Positions 1-7,875 of a DNA stretch of 64,000 bases are shown piece after piece. Both the position numbers and the translations under genes were made by a program. Position 1 is the stretch's first letter, and the number at the start of each line of letters is the position of its first letter. The notes under the pieces are model-generated. The model saw only the letters and a program-made list of their open reading frames with translations. It did not search any database and was not told the origin of the DNA. The DNA comes from Aurantimonas sp. 22II-16-19i (GTDB lineage: Bacteria > Pseudomonadota > Alphaproteobacteria > Rhizobiales > Rhizobiaceae). The stretch spans positions 1 through 64,000 of the forward strand of contig NZ_AQQS01000004.1 in the NCBI RefSeq assembly GCF_002088275.1, written 5' to 3'.

Positions 1-1
1 G

Positions 2-940
2 GCGACGGCCGAGAAGCCGGCCGCCGCTGCGCCGCCGGTCGAGAAGCCGGCCGCCGTTCCGGCGCCAGCCGAGAAGCCGGCCGTCGCTGCGGCGCCGGTC
101 GAGAGGCCGGCCGCCGTTCCGGCGTCGGCCGAGGCCGGGCAGCCGCAGAAGGATGCGCCTGCCGCGCGGCAGGCTCCGGCCATGCCGGTGGAGAACGAGG
201 CCTCGATGCCGGTTGCCGCGACTTCGGACGATACGACCGTCGCAGCGACGAGCGACGTGAAGGCCGTGCCGCGTCAGGACGACCGGGCCGCGTCCTTTGC
301 CCGGACGGGCCTGCTGACGCCCTCGCAGGCTCCGGCCCCCCGTTTCGCCGACGCCATGCCGGCCAACGCGCAGGTGCAGCCCTCGGCGACGAACCAGATC
401 GCCAACGCCCTGGCCTCCGCCCTCACCGACATGTCGCCATCGGCGGGCGCCAACGGCGCGGACCGCACGCGGCTGCGCGCCGGCGGGGCGGCGCTGAAGA
501 CCATCCAGATCCAGCTTGCGCCGGAGCAGCTCGGCAAGGTCAACGTGACGCTGAAGCTGATCGAGGGCAACCTGTCGGTCCACATCGAGGCTATGGAACC
601 GGACACCGCCTCGCGGCTGAAGGACGACGCCGAAGGGCTGAAGGCGCTGCTGAAGTCGGCCGGCTTCGACGTCGACGACGCGATGATCACCCTCGGCTCG
701 CGCGAGGGTGGCGGCCAGCGCATGGGACAGGCGAGCAGCATGCCGGGTGACGCTTCGGCCTCCGGGCAGCCGCGCGGCGAGGGATCGGCCGGCGGTCAGT
801 CCGCCCATGGCGGCCAGTCCGGCCAGCGTGACCCGAGCGGTGGCCGGCCGGCGCGTCCGGAGCCGGTCCTGCGCCCGAACGAGGCGGGCGCGGAGAGCGG
901 GCTGCGGCACATGGGGCTCGACCCTTCGGTCTATCTCTGA
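2..940 (+). CDS. fliK: Flagellar hook-length control protein FliK (MotD-type), 5' end outside the window
   Basis: The reading frame is open from base 2 without a start codon, so this is the C-terminal part of a longer gene. FliK is the secreted ruler that stops hook growth and switches the export apparatus to late substrates. The first 42 residues are Ala/Pro/Glu/Lys-rich 10-residue repeats. The conserved C-terminal hook-control domain spans about residues 165-225 of the visible part (QLAPEQLGKVNVTLKLIEG, then ALLKSAGFDVDDAMITL). A Gly/Ser/Gln-rich tail follows. It lies immediately upstream of rem and flgE, the rhizobial flagellar order, and is followed by a strong hairpin terminator. Family assignment is firm from the C-terminal domain; the N-terminal extent is unknown. 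Confidence 0.85.
   Translation, partial: ATAEKPAAAAPPVEKPAAVPAPAEKPAVAAAPVERPAAVPASAEAGQPQKDAPAARQAPAMPVENEASMPVAATSDDTTVAATSDVKAVPRQDDRAASFARTGLLTPSQAPAPRFADAMPANAQVQPSATNQIANALASALTDMSPSAGANGADRTRLRAGGAALKTIQIQLAPEQLGKVNVTLKLIEGNLSVHIEAMEPDTASRLKDDAEGLKALLKSAGFDVDDAMITLGSREGGGQRMGQASSMPGDASASGQPRGEGSAGGQSAHGGQSGQRDPSGGRPARPEPVLRPNEAGAESGLRHMGLDPSVYL
8..127 (+). repeat. Four 30-bp tandem repeats (60-bp higher-order period) inside fliK
   Basis: Four consecutive 30-bp units encode variants of (A/V)EKPAAxxAP. Units 1 and 3 resemble each other, as do units 2 and 4, which gives a 60-bp higher-order period. The array runs up to the left edge and may continue beyond it. It encodes the flexible low-complexity part of FliK. 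Confidence 0.85.
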
Positions 941-1026
941 TCGCCGGCTCCGATCCGCCTCTTCCGAGCCCATCGGTCCAGGCGGAACTTCGGACTGCAA
1001 AAGATATCAAGGGCTTATTTACCGAA

Positions 1027-1060
1027 ACGCCCCGCCGGAACCCTCCGGCGGGGCGTTAGG
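1027..1060 (+). terminator. Intrinsic terminator after fliK
   Basis: A perfect 13-bp GC-rich stem (1027-1039 with 1044-1056) with a 4-nt loop is followed by a weakly T-containing tail. It lies 87 nt after the fliK stop and separates fliK from rem. Confidence 0.75.
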
Positions 1061-1217
1061 CTTTCGTTAACCAAAAATATATCAGAGCGAAATCAGCAAC
1101 TTACGTGCCAGCCGGGAGCGGATGGTTAACAGATCACTAAATTTCAGGATTGGTGCAAGACTCGCGTCAGGTTACGGTTTTTTTACCAACAACGCGGCGG
1201 CGGACGGAGCGGGGAAA

Positions 1218-1889
1218 ATGATCGTAGTGGTTGATAATCGGGAACTGGTGACGAGCGGATACCAGTCGCTGTTTGCCCGCGAGGGCGTCTCGACGGCGAC
1301 CTTCGGCTCGGAGGAATTTCGCGACTGGGTCGAGACGGCTCCGGAAGCCGACCTGTCGGCGGTCGAGGCCTTCCTCCTGGGCGACTTCGACGAGCGGGCG
1401 GTCTGCCCGCGGCTGATCCGGTCGCGTTCGACGGCACCGATGATCGCGCTCTCCGAGAGCCGCAACCTGGACGGGACGCTCGACCTCTTCGCGGCCGGTG
1501 TCGACGACGTCGTCGCCAAGCCGGTCCACGTCAAGGAAATCCTGGCCCGCGTCGGCGCCATCCGCCGGCGGGAGAACGCCGAGGCCACCCGGACCGTCGT
1601 CGGCGAGATCTGCGTCTATCAGGACGGCCGCGACGCCGAAGTCGCCGGCAAATCGATGGCCCTGCCGCGCCGCGAGCGCCGCATCCTCGAATATCTGGTC
1701 TCCAACCGCGGACGCCGGGTCTCCAAGCAGCAGCTCTTCAACGCCATCTACGGCATCTTCGACGAGAACGTCGAAGAGAACGTCATCGAGAGCCACATCT
1801 CCAAGCTGCGCAAGAAGCTGAAGATGCGCCTCGGTTACGATCCGGTCTCCTCCAAGCGTTACCTCGGATACGGCATCGGGGTAGAATAA
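1218..1889 (+). CDS. rem: Rem-type OmpR-family transcriptional activator of flagellar genes
   Basis: The protein has 223 residues, the length of Sinorhizobium Rem, an orphan OmpR-like response regulator that activates the late flagellar genes during exponential growth. The N-terminal receiver-like domain begins MIVVVDNRELVTSGYQSLF and lacks the usual acidic pair and clear phospho-acceptor pattern, which fits an atypical receiver. The C-terminal winged-helix DNA-binding domain covers about residues 130-220 (LPRRERRILEYLV, ENVIESHISKLRKK, RYLGYGIGV). I chose the ATG at 1218, preceded by an AGCGGGG ribosome-binding site, over an in-frame ATG at 1122, because it gives the family length. The gene has its own terminator and lies just upstream of flgE. 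Confidence 0.85.
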   Translation: MIVVVDNRELVTSGYQSLFAREGVSTATFGSEEFRDWVETAPEADLSAVEAFLLGDFDERAVCPRLIRSRSTAPMIALSESRNLDGTLDLFAAGVDDVVAKPVHVKEILARVGAIRRRENAEATRTVVGEICVYQDGRDAEVAGKSMALPRRERRILEYLVSNRGRRVSKQQLFNAIYGIFDENVEENVIESHISKLRKKLKMRLGYDPVSSKRYLGYGIGVE

Positions 1890-1920
1890 ACACCGATTTC
1901 TTTCCAAAGTATTAACCATG

Positions 1921-1958
1921 AATGCCCCGTCGAGCACTTTCGGCGGGGCATTTTTCTT
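1921..1958 (+). terminator. Intrinsic terminator after rem
   Basis: A 12-bp stem (AATGCCCCGTCG paired with CGGCGGGGCATT, one G-T wobble) is followed by a T-rich run. It makes rem a monocistronic unit, separate from flgEKL. Confidence 0.85.
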
Positions 1959-2055
1959 TTGGCGAACAAGCATGAAATCGGGGCTCCGGCACAGCTAGAG
2001 ACAAGCTTCCAGGCCTATCCGTCAGACGCAGCGGAAGGCTACGGAGACCAGCCCC

Positions 2056-3240
2056 ATGAGCATCAACGGCGTATTCAGAACCAGTGTCTCGGGCATGAAC
2101 GCACAGGCCAATCGCCTGTCCGTCATCTCGGACAACATCTCCAATTCCGGCACTGACGGCTACAAGCGCAGCGAGGCGGAATTCTCCTCCCTGGTGATCG
2201 CCCAGTCCGGCGCAGGCCAGTACAATTCCGGCTCGATCAAGACCGACGTGCGGCAAATGATCAGCGAGCAGGGCTCGATCGCATCGACCTCCTCGGCCAC
2301 CGACGTCGCGATTTCCGGCGACGGCTTCTTCGTCGTCCAGGACCAGACCGGCCGCGAATTCTATACCCGCTCGGGCTCCTTCGTGCGGCGCACCGAGACG
2401 ACCCCTGCCGGCGAGACCACCTATCTCGTCAATTCCGGCGGCTATCGCCTGACCGGCACGGATCTCAATACCGGCACGACGGGTGCCATCGAGCTGCCGG
2501 TCGGCCAGATCGTCGCCCCGACCGCGACGACCGCGGCCGAACTCGACCTGCAGTTTCCGCTGACCGCCGGCATCGGCGACAGCAAGACGACCTCCTTCGT
2601 CGCCTATGACAACGTCGGCTCGGCCACCACCCTGACCATGACGATGACCAAGACGGCGGCCAACGCGTGGTCGCTCAACCTGTCGGACGGCACCACGACG
2701 ACGTCCAGCACCGTGACCTTCGACCCCACCACCGGCGTCCCCTCGACGACGGGCGCGCCCGGCACGATGAGCATCACGCTCGGCACCGGCAACACCGTCG
2801 ACGTCGATTTCGGCTCCTTGACCGAATACGACACCGACTTCTCGGCCAAGGTCTCGAAGAACGGCAACCCGGCCGGATACTTCCAGGAATTCACGATCAA
2901 CGAGATGGGCGGCGTCGCCGGCGTCATGGGCGTCATGGCCGACGGCTCGCTGGTCTCGCTCTACCAGCTCAACCTCGCCCGCTTCACCGCCCCCGACAAG
3001 CTGCAGGCCGGCACCGGGAACGTCTATTCGGCGACGCTGCAGTCGGGCACCGTCGAATACGGCCTGCCCAGCACCAACGGCTTCGGCGACATCGTCTCGA
3101 ATGCGGTCGAGACCTCCAACGTCGACCTCGCCAGCGAGCTGACCAGCATGATCGAGTCCCAGCGTTCCTACAGCGCCAACTCGAAGGTCTTCCAGACGGG
3201 CTCGGAAATTCTCGACGTCCTCATCAACCTGAAGCGCTGA
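2056..3240 (+). CDS. flgE: Flagellar hook protein FlgE
   Basis: This is the structural subunit of the flagellar hook, exported by the flagellar type III apparatus. The 394-residue protein shows the conserved N-terminal rod/hook signature (FRTSVSGMNAQANRLSVISDNI, residues about 6-28). The C-terminal flagellar domain is at about 345-394 (SNVDLASELTSMIESQRSYS), forming the two-helix bundle typical of axial proteins. The middle region is Thr/Ser/Gly-rich hook-surface sequence. It starts the flgE-flgK-flgL run; the AGGCTACGGAGACC region upstream supplies the ribosome-binding site. Assignment is firm. Confidence 0.95.
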   Translation: MSINGVFRTSVSGMNAQANRLSVISDNISNSGTDGYKRSEAEFSSLVIAQSGAGQYNSGSIKTDVRQMISEQGSIASTSSATDVAISGDGFFVVQDQTGREFYTRSGSFVRRTETTPAGETTYLVNSGGYRLTGTDLNTGTTGAIELPVGQIVAPTATTAAELDLQFPLTAGIGDSKTTSFVAYDNVGSATTLTMTMTKTAANAWSLNLSDGTTTTSSTVTFDPTTGVPSTTGAPGTMSITLGTGNTVDVDFGSLTEYDTDFSAKVSKNGNPAGYFQEFTINEMGGVAGVMGVMADGSLVSLYQLNLARFTAPDKLQAGTGNVYSATLQSGTVEYGLPSTNGFGDIVSNAVETSNVDLASELTSMIESQRSYSANSKVFQTGSEILDVLINLKR

Positions 3241-3278
3241 CCGGCGCGCAGCACCCCCTCGAGAGGGAATAAACCGAG

Positions 3279-4727
3279 ATGTCTCTGCTATCCGCATTCA
3301 CGAGTGCCCGGTCGTCGCTGGCTGCCGTGTCGCAGCAATCGAACCTCGTTTCGCGCAACGTCGCGAATGCCGAGAATCCATCTGCGACTCGCAAATATGC
3401 CAGCCAGTCCGCCTCGGTCTTCGGCGGCGTCTCGATCCTCTCGGTATCCCAGTCGAGCAACCAGGCGCTGTTCCGCTCGATGACGGCGGCGAACTCCACC
3501 GTCGCCGCCGCCGAAGTGTCGTACGGCGCACTCGATTCGATCCGGGCGGTCATCGGCGATACCGACTCCATCACCTCGCCGGCCTCGCGCCTGACGGTCC
3601 TGGATGCCGCCCTGGCCCAATATGCGGTGACGCCGGAGGACCCGCAGACGGCGCGCGCCGCCGTCACCGCCGCCTCCGATCTCGCCGCGAGCCTGAACGC
3701 GACGACCAAGGCCGTGCAGGCGGCCCGCACCGACGCCGACCGGCAGCTCGCCGATGCCGCCGGCACGATGAACAGCCTCCTGAAGGAATTCGAGAAGCTG
3801 AACGGCAGGATCATGGCCGGAACGGCGACCGGCCAGGACGTCACCGACGAGGTGGACCGGCGCGACCAGATCGTCACCGAACTCTCCGGCTATGTCGGCC
3901 TCAACGTCCAGGTCCGCTCCGGCAACGACATGACGCTCTACACGGACTCGGGCATCACGCTGTTCGAGACCACGGCACGGACCGTCGAGTTCATGCCGCA
4001 GTCGAGCTACGACGCCAAGACCACCGGCAATCCGTTCAGGATCGACGGCGTCTCGGTCTCCGGCTCGTCGGCCGGCATGCCGATCAAGAGCGGCAGCGTC
4101 TACGGCCTCCTGACCATGCGCGACGAGACCGCCGTGGCCTATCAGGGCCAGCTCGACGAGATCGCGGTCTCGCTGGTCAACGCCTTTTCCGAGACCGACG
4201 CGGGCGGCACCAACTGGTCCGGCCTGTTCACGATCTCTACCGACGGCTCGTCGACGGACCTGTCGACGATCACCTCCAAGACCGGCTTTGCCGGGCTCCT
4301 CGCGGTCTCGGCGAACGTCATCGCCACCCCGACCCTTCTGCGCGACGGCGACATTTCCGGGAAGGGCGTCGTCTACAACACGAACGGCACCGCCGGCTTC
4401 GCCGATCGCCTCAACGACCTGCTCTCCGGCCTCAAGGAGCAGCGCAGCTTCGACGGCAGCTTCGGCGCCGGGACGACGGGAACGATCTCCGACTACATCG
4501 CCTCCTCGATCAGCTGGCTGGAGGACAAGCGTTCGACCGCCAGCGACGAGGTCGACTACCAGTCGACCGTGCTGTCGCGGGCGCAGGAATCCCTGTCCAA
4601 CGTCACCGGCATCAATCTCGACGAGGAGATGTCGCATCTTCTCGAACTCGAGCGCTCGTTCCAGGCCTCGAGCAAGCTGATTTCCACGGTCGGCGACATG
4701 CTCGACGCCCTTCTCGCCATCGTCTGA
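3279..4727 (+). CDS. flgK: Flagellar hook-associated protein 1 FlgK
   Basis: FlgK is the first hook-filament junction protein. The 482-residue protein has the N-terminal axial helix (AFTSARSSLAAVSQQSNLVSR) and a C-terminal helix ending GINLDEEMSHLLELERSFQ, followed by ASSKLISTVGDMLDALLAI, the classical FlgK/FlgE C-terminal motif. It follows flgE by 38 nt and precedes flgL by 8 nt, so the three are cotranscribed. Ribosome-binding site GAGAGGGA lies about 9 nt upstream of the ATG. Confidence 0.95.
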   Translation: MSLLSAFTSARSSLAAVSQQSNLVSRNVANAENPSATRKYASQSASVFGGVSILSVSQSSNQALFRSMTAANSTVAAAEVSYGALDSIRAVIGDTDSITSPASRLTVLDAALAQYAVTPEDPQTARAAVTAASDLAASLNATTKAVQAARTDADRQLADAAGTMNSLLKEFEKLNGRIMAGTATGQDVTDEVDRRDQIVTELSGYVGLNVQVRSGNDMTLYTDSGITLFETTARTVEFMPQSSYDAKTTGNPFRIDGVSVSGSSAGMPIKSGSVYGLLTMRDETAVAYQGQLDEIAVSLVNAFSETDAGGTNWSGLFTISTDGSSTDLSTITSKTGFAGLLAVSANVIATPTLLRDGDISGKGVVYNTNGTAGFADRLNDLLSGLKEQRSFDGSFGAGTTGTISDYIASSISWLEDKRSTASDEVDYQSTVLSRAQESLSNVTGINLDEEMSHLLELERSFQASSKLISTVGDMLDALLAIV

Positions 4728-4735
4728 GTAGCGCC

Positions 4736-5818
4736 ATGACCAACTTTCTCGTCTCCAACTATTCGCTCCTGTCCTCGCCGCGCAGTGCCGTGTCGAAGCT
4801 CCAGCAGGAGCTGACGATCATGCAGAAGCAGGCGGCGACCGGAAGGCTCGCCGATGTCGGGCTGTCGCTCGGCCTGCGCACCAACCAGTCGATCTCGCTG
4901 CGCTCCGAGAGCGAGGGCGTCGACCGGCAGCTCGACACCAACGCCATCCTCGCCCAGCGCTTCTCGGTCATGCAGAACGCGCTGCAGTCGATCGCCGACA
5001 CCGGCGAGGCGTTCCAGAAGTCGCTGATCGCCAACGGCACGGGCGAAGCCGGCATCGCGGCCGACACACAGCAGGCGATGGCGAGCCTGCAGGGGCTCAT
5101 GGGGGCGCTCAACTCCTCCTCCGGCTCGCGCTTCCTGTTTTCGGGTGCGGCGACCGACCAGGCGGCGATCAGCTTCCCGACGTCGGGCGGCGGCACGGCC
5201 GACACCTATTTCGACGGCTCGCTCGCCGAGGACGCGACGGCCACCGCCTTTGCCGCAACCTTCGGCTACGCCCAAAACGACGCCGCCGTCTCCGGCATGA
5301 CGCCGGCCGAACTCGAGGCCTTCCTCGACGGGCCGTTCGACGACCTGTTCGCGGTGGGCCCCGGCGGCGGTTGGACGGACAACTGGTCGAATGCCGACGA
5401 CGGCACGGTGGAGAACCGGATCAACGGCAGCGAGACGATCAAGACCTCCTATTCGTCCAACGAGGAGGCCTTCCGCAACATCGCCAAGGCTTACGTGATG
5501 CTGTCCGACCTCGGGGTGGCGAACATGACTGACGAGACGCGCCAGCTTCTCACAAGCCGGGCGGTCGAAACTGTCAGTCTCGGTCTCAGCCAGCTCACCC
5601 AGATGCAGGCCGAGATCGGCGGCAGCCAGAACCGCATCAAGCTTGCCAACGAGAGCCTGGAGGCGCGCAAGAGCGTGTTGACCATTTCGATCTCCGACCT
5701 CGAAGGCGTCGACCAGTACGAGGCGAGCACCCGGGTCACCGGCCTCGAGACGCTGCTCGAGACGTCCTATGCGCTCACGGTCCGGATCTCGCGACTGAGC
5801 CTGTTGAACTACCTCTGA
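4736..5818 (+). CDS. flgL: Flagellar hook-associated protein 3 FlgL
   Basis: FlgL is the second hook-filament junction protein and is flagellin-like at both ends. The 360-residue protein shows a flagellin-type N-terminus (coiled-coil helix with LQQELTIMQKQAATGRLADVG). Its C-terminus (LANESLEARKSVLTISISDL, then YEASTRVTGLETLLETSYAL) also matches FlgL. It begins 8 nt after flgK. Downstream is a gene-free gap before flaF. Confidence 0.93.
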   Translation: MTNFLVSNYSLLSSPRSAVSKLQQELTIMQKQAATGRLADVGLSLGLRTNQSISLRSESEGVDRQLDTNAILAQRFSVMQNALQSIADTGEAFQKSLIANGTGEAGIAADTQQAMASLQGLMGALNSSSGSRFLFSGAATDQAAISFPTSGGGTADTYFDGSLAEDATATAFAATFGYAQNDAAVSGMTPAELEAFLDGPFDDLFAVGPGGGWTDNWSNADDGTVENRINGSETIKTSYSSNEEAFRNIAKAYVMLSDLGVANMTDETRQLLTSRAVETVSLGLSQLTQMQAEIGGSQNRIKLANESLEARKSVLTISISDLEGVDQYEASTRVTGLETLLETSYALTVRISRLSLLNYL

Positions 5819-6190
5819 GCCGGGGTGGAGCGATAACGATGCACAGCACGCAGCACCTCGCCGATCGCGCTCCGTGCCACCGGCGCCGGCTCGCGGAGGG
5901 CGACCTCCCATCCCTCCCGCCACCGCGCTCCGCGCGGATCGATGGCCTCAGCGGAGCCGACCGGCCCGCAGCCAGGATCGGCCGGGCAGGGGAGGACGGC
6001 TGGACGGCCGGACTGCCTTCGGTCCGCCGGTCGGTCCTAGGACCCGGCCAGGCCAAGACATTCGTCGGGGCGCTCTTCTAGGCGCTCCGCCAATCAGCGA
6101 TCGGACGGCGGCGTCCCGGCGCCGATCAGTAGCTTCATGAAGCCCGACACCGGCCGCCGGCCGATCAACGGGTTGGATCAAGGGGTAGGA
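5819..6190 (+). other. Gene-free gap between flgL and flaF
   Basis: A 372-nt stretch. The open frames in it are Arg/Pro/Ala-rich, lack recognisable domains and overlap each other in all frames, as expected of random high-GC DNA. It probably holds the promoter of the flaF-flbT-flgD-fliQ unit, but I see no defined motif other than the AGGGGTAGGA ribosome-binding site directly before flaF. Confidence 0.5.
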
Positions 6191-6538
6191 ATGTACCAGT
6201 TCTCCTATGCGGAAATCTCCGAGGACGTGGAGATCAACGCACGCGATCGCGAGCGCCAGGCGCTCGACCATTCGATCGACCTTTTGGAGCGGGCGGAGAA
6301 GAACGGCCCGCGCTCGCGCGATGCGATCGAGGCCATCTACATGACGCGCAGCCTGTGGGCGATCCTCGTCGAGGATCTGTCCAGCTCCGAGAACGGTTTG
6401 CCTGAGAACCTGCGGGCCGAACTGATCTCGATCGGTCTCTGGATCATGCGGGAGGCCGAGGCGATCCGGCTGGGGCGGTCGAACAACTTTGCAGGCATCA
6501 TCGAAATCACCACTCTGATCCGCGATGGATTGAACTGA
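6191..6538 (+). CDS. flaF: Flagellin synthesis regulator FlaF
   Basis: FlaF is a small alphaproteobacterial regulator that works with FlbT to couple flagellin synthesis to hook assembly, and binds flagellin. The 115-residue protein begins MYQFSYAEI, the canonical family start. The conserved core (RERQALDHSIDLLERA, SLWAILVEDLSSSENGLP, LRAELISIGLWIMRE) is intact. I chose 6191 rather than an in-frame ATG at 6137 because the AGGGGTAGGA ribosome-binding site precedes it and the N-terminus matches the family. flbT starts 2 nt after its stop. Confidence 0.92.
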   Translation: MYQFSYAEISEDVEINARDRERQALDHSIDLLERAEKNGPRSRDAIEAIYMTRSLWAILVEDLSSSENGLPENLRAELISIGLWIMREAEAIRLGRSNNFAGIIEITTLIRDGLN

Positions 6539-6540
6539 CC

Positions 6541-6996
6541 ATGGCAACTCTCCGCATTTCCCTCCGCGCCGGCGAACGCATCTTCGTCAACGGCGCCGTC
6601 CTCAAGGTCGATCGCAAGACGACCCTCGAGTTTCTCAACGACGTGACCTTCCTCCTGGAGAGCCACGTGATGCAGGCCGAGCAGGCGAAGACGCCGATGC
6701 GCCAGCTCTACTTCATCGTCCAGATGATGCTGATGGATCCCAACAGCGTCGAGGCGGCGGCGGGTCTGTTCGCCAAGGCCCATCCGGCGATGCTGAAGAC
6801 CTACAGCAACCGCGACATCATCGACGGGCTGCTCGAGGTCGAGGAGCTGATCGGCCGCGGCCGCAGCTTCGAGGCGCTGAAGCGGGTCCGCTCGATGATC
6901 CCGCTCGAGGACAACGTCCTCGGCGAGACGCCGGTGGATGCCGGGACCACGGTCGCCAAGTTCGAGCCGCCGATGCGCCTGGCCGCAGGAGCCTGA
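6541..6996 (+). CDS. flbT: Flagellin mRNA translation repressor FlbT
   Basis: FlbT binds the 5' untranslated region of flagellin mRNA and restrains translation until the hook is complete. The 151-residue protein has the family N-terminus (LRISLRAGERIFVNGAVLKVDRK) and the core ESHVMQAEQAKTPMRQLYFI. The C-terminal half (SNRDIIDGLLEVEELI) is also intact. It is tightly coupled to flaF upstream, and flgD starts 1 nt after its stop. Confidence 0.93.
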   Translation: MATLRISLRAGERIFVNGAVLKVDRKTTLEFLNDVTFLLESHVMQAEQAKTPMRQLYFIVQMMLMDPNSVEAAAGLFAKAHPAMLKTYSNRDIIDGLLEVEELIGRGRSFEALKRVRSMIPLEDNVLGETPVDAGTTVAKFEPPMRLAAGA

Positions 6997-6997
6997 C

Positions 6998-7405
6998 ATG
7001 AACGTCAATGGCGCCTCGTCGACCAGCACGACCACCAGCACGACGAGCTCGGTCACCGGCTCGGCGTCGAAGACCGGGATGGACTACGATTCCTTCCTGA
7101 AGCTTCTCGTCGCCGAGATGAACAACCAGGATCCGCTCAACCCGACGGATTCCACCGAATATGTCGCCCAGTTCGCGACCTTCTCGAGTGTCGAGCAGTC
7201 GATCGCGACGAATGCCAAGCTCGATTCGATGATGGCGGTCTCCGCGCTGACCCAGGCGAACTCCCTGATCGGGCGGACCATCACCTCGGCCGACGGATCC
7301 ACCACCGGCGTCGTCGCTGCCGTCCGGGCGGGCAGGGACGGGATCGAGGCGGTACTGGAATCGGGCGGCACCGTCACCCTCGAGACCGGATCGAAGGTCG
7401 AGTAG
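6998..7405 (+). CDS. flgD: Flagellar hook cap / hook assembly protein FlgD (short rhizobial form)
   Basis: FlgD caps the growing hook and is needed for FlgE polymerisation. The 135-residue protein contains the conserved FlgD N-terminal domain (YDSFLKLLVAEMNNQDPLNP, TEYVAQFATFSSVEQ) and a short C-terminal segment. It lacks the large C-terminal Tudor/FnIII part of enterobacterial FlgD (about 230 residues), as is usual in rhizobia. The start at 6998 lies 1 nt after the flbT stop; an upstream in-frame ATG at 6938 would run deep into flbT. fliQ follows after 2 nt. Confidence 0.9.
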   Translation: MNVNGASSTSTTTSTTSSVTGSASKTGMDYDSFLKLLVAEMNNQDPLNPTDSTEYVAQFATFSSVEQSIATNAKLDSMMAVSALTQANSLIGRTITSADGSTTGVVAAVRAGRDGIEAVLESGGTVTLETGSKVE

Positions 7406-7407
7406 CC

Positions 7408-7680
7408 ATGAACCAGGCCGAAGCCATCGAGATCGTCCAGAACGCCGTCTGGACCATCGTCGCAGCCTGCGGGCCGGCCGTCGCCGCGGCGATGATCGTC
7501 GGCGTCGTCATCGCCCTGTTCCAGGCGCTGACGCAGATCCAGGAGGTGACGCTCACCTTCGTCCCGAAGATCCTGGCGATTTTCGTCGTCATCGCCATGA
7601 CCGCCTCCTTCACCGGCGCCCAGGTCTACGCCTTCACCCAGGAATCCTATTCGCGCATCGAGACCGGCTTCACCAACTGA
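7408..7680 (+). CDS. fliQ: Flagellar export apparatus protein FliQ
   Basis: FliQ is an inner-membrane subunit of the FliPQR export gate. The 90-residue protein contains two hydrophobic hairpin helices (about residues 16-36 and 50-72) separated by QALTQIQEVTLTFVPKI, the FliQ signature. It is the last gene of the flaF-flbT-flgD-fliQ run; a strong palindromic terminator follows 41 nt downstream. Confidence 0.95.
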   Translation: MNQAEAIEIVQNAVWTIVAACGPAVAAAMIVGVVIALFQALTQIQEVTLTFVPKILAIFVVIAMTASFTGAQVYAFTQESYSRIETGFTN

Positions 7681-7721
7681 CGCCGAAGACGATCCGCGCC
7701 CGTCTCGAAAGCCCGCCTTCG

Positions 7722-7761
7722 AAGCCCGCCTCCCGGACGTCCGGGAGGCGGGCTTTCGTTT
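7722..7761 (+). terminator. Strong palindromic terminator between fliQ and flhA
   Basis: A perfect 34-bp palindrome (17-bp arms 7722-7738 and 7739-7755) is followed by a T-containing stretch. It splits the flagellar block into two transcription units and implies a separate promoter for flhA. Confidence 0.8.
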
Positions 7762-7875
7762 GCGCTCCCGACGGGGCGGGCCGGACCAGCCTGAAGCAAC
7801 CTTGATCTGCGACGAGGACGATGGTGGGCGGTGCGCGCGCACCGACATCTTTCGCTAAGATCATTGGGTGGCACG

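Noticed and set aside
5839-6081. Open frame in the flgL-flaF gap that could encode an 80-residue protein
   Set aside because: Arg/Pro/Ala-rich composition, no ribosome-binding site and three overlapping open frames on both strands, as expected from random high-GC DNA.
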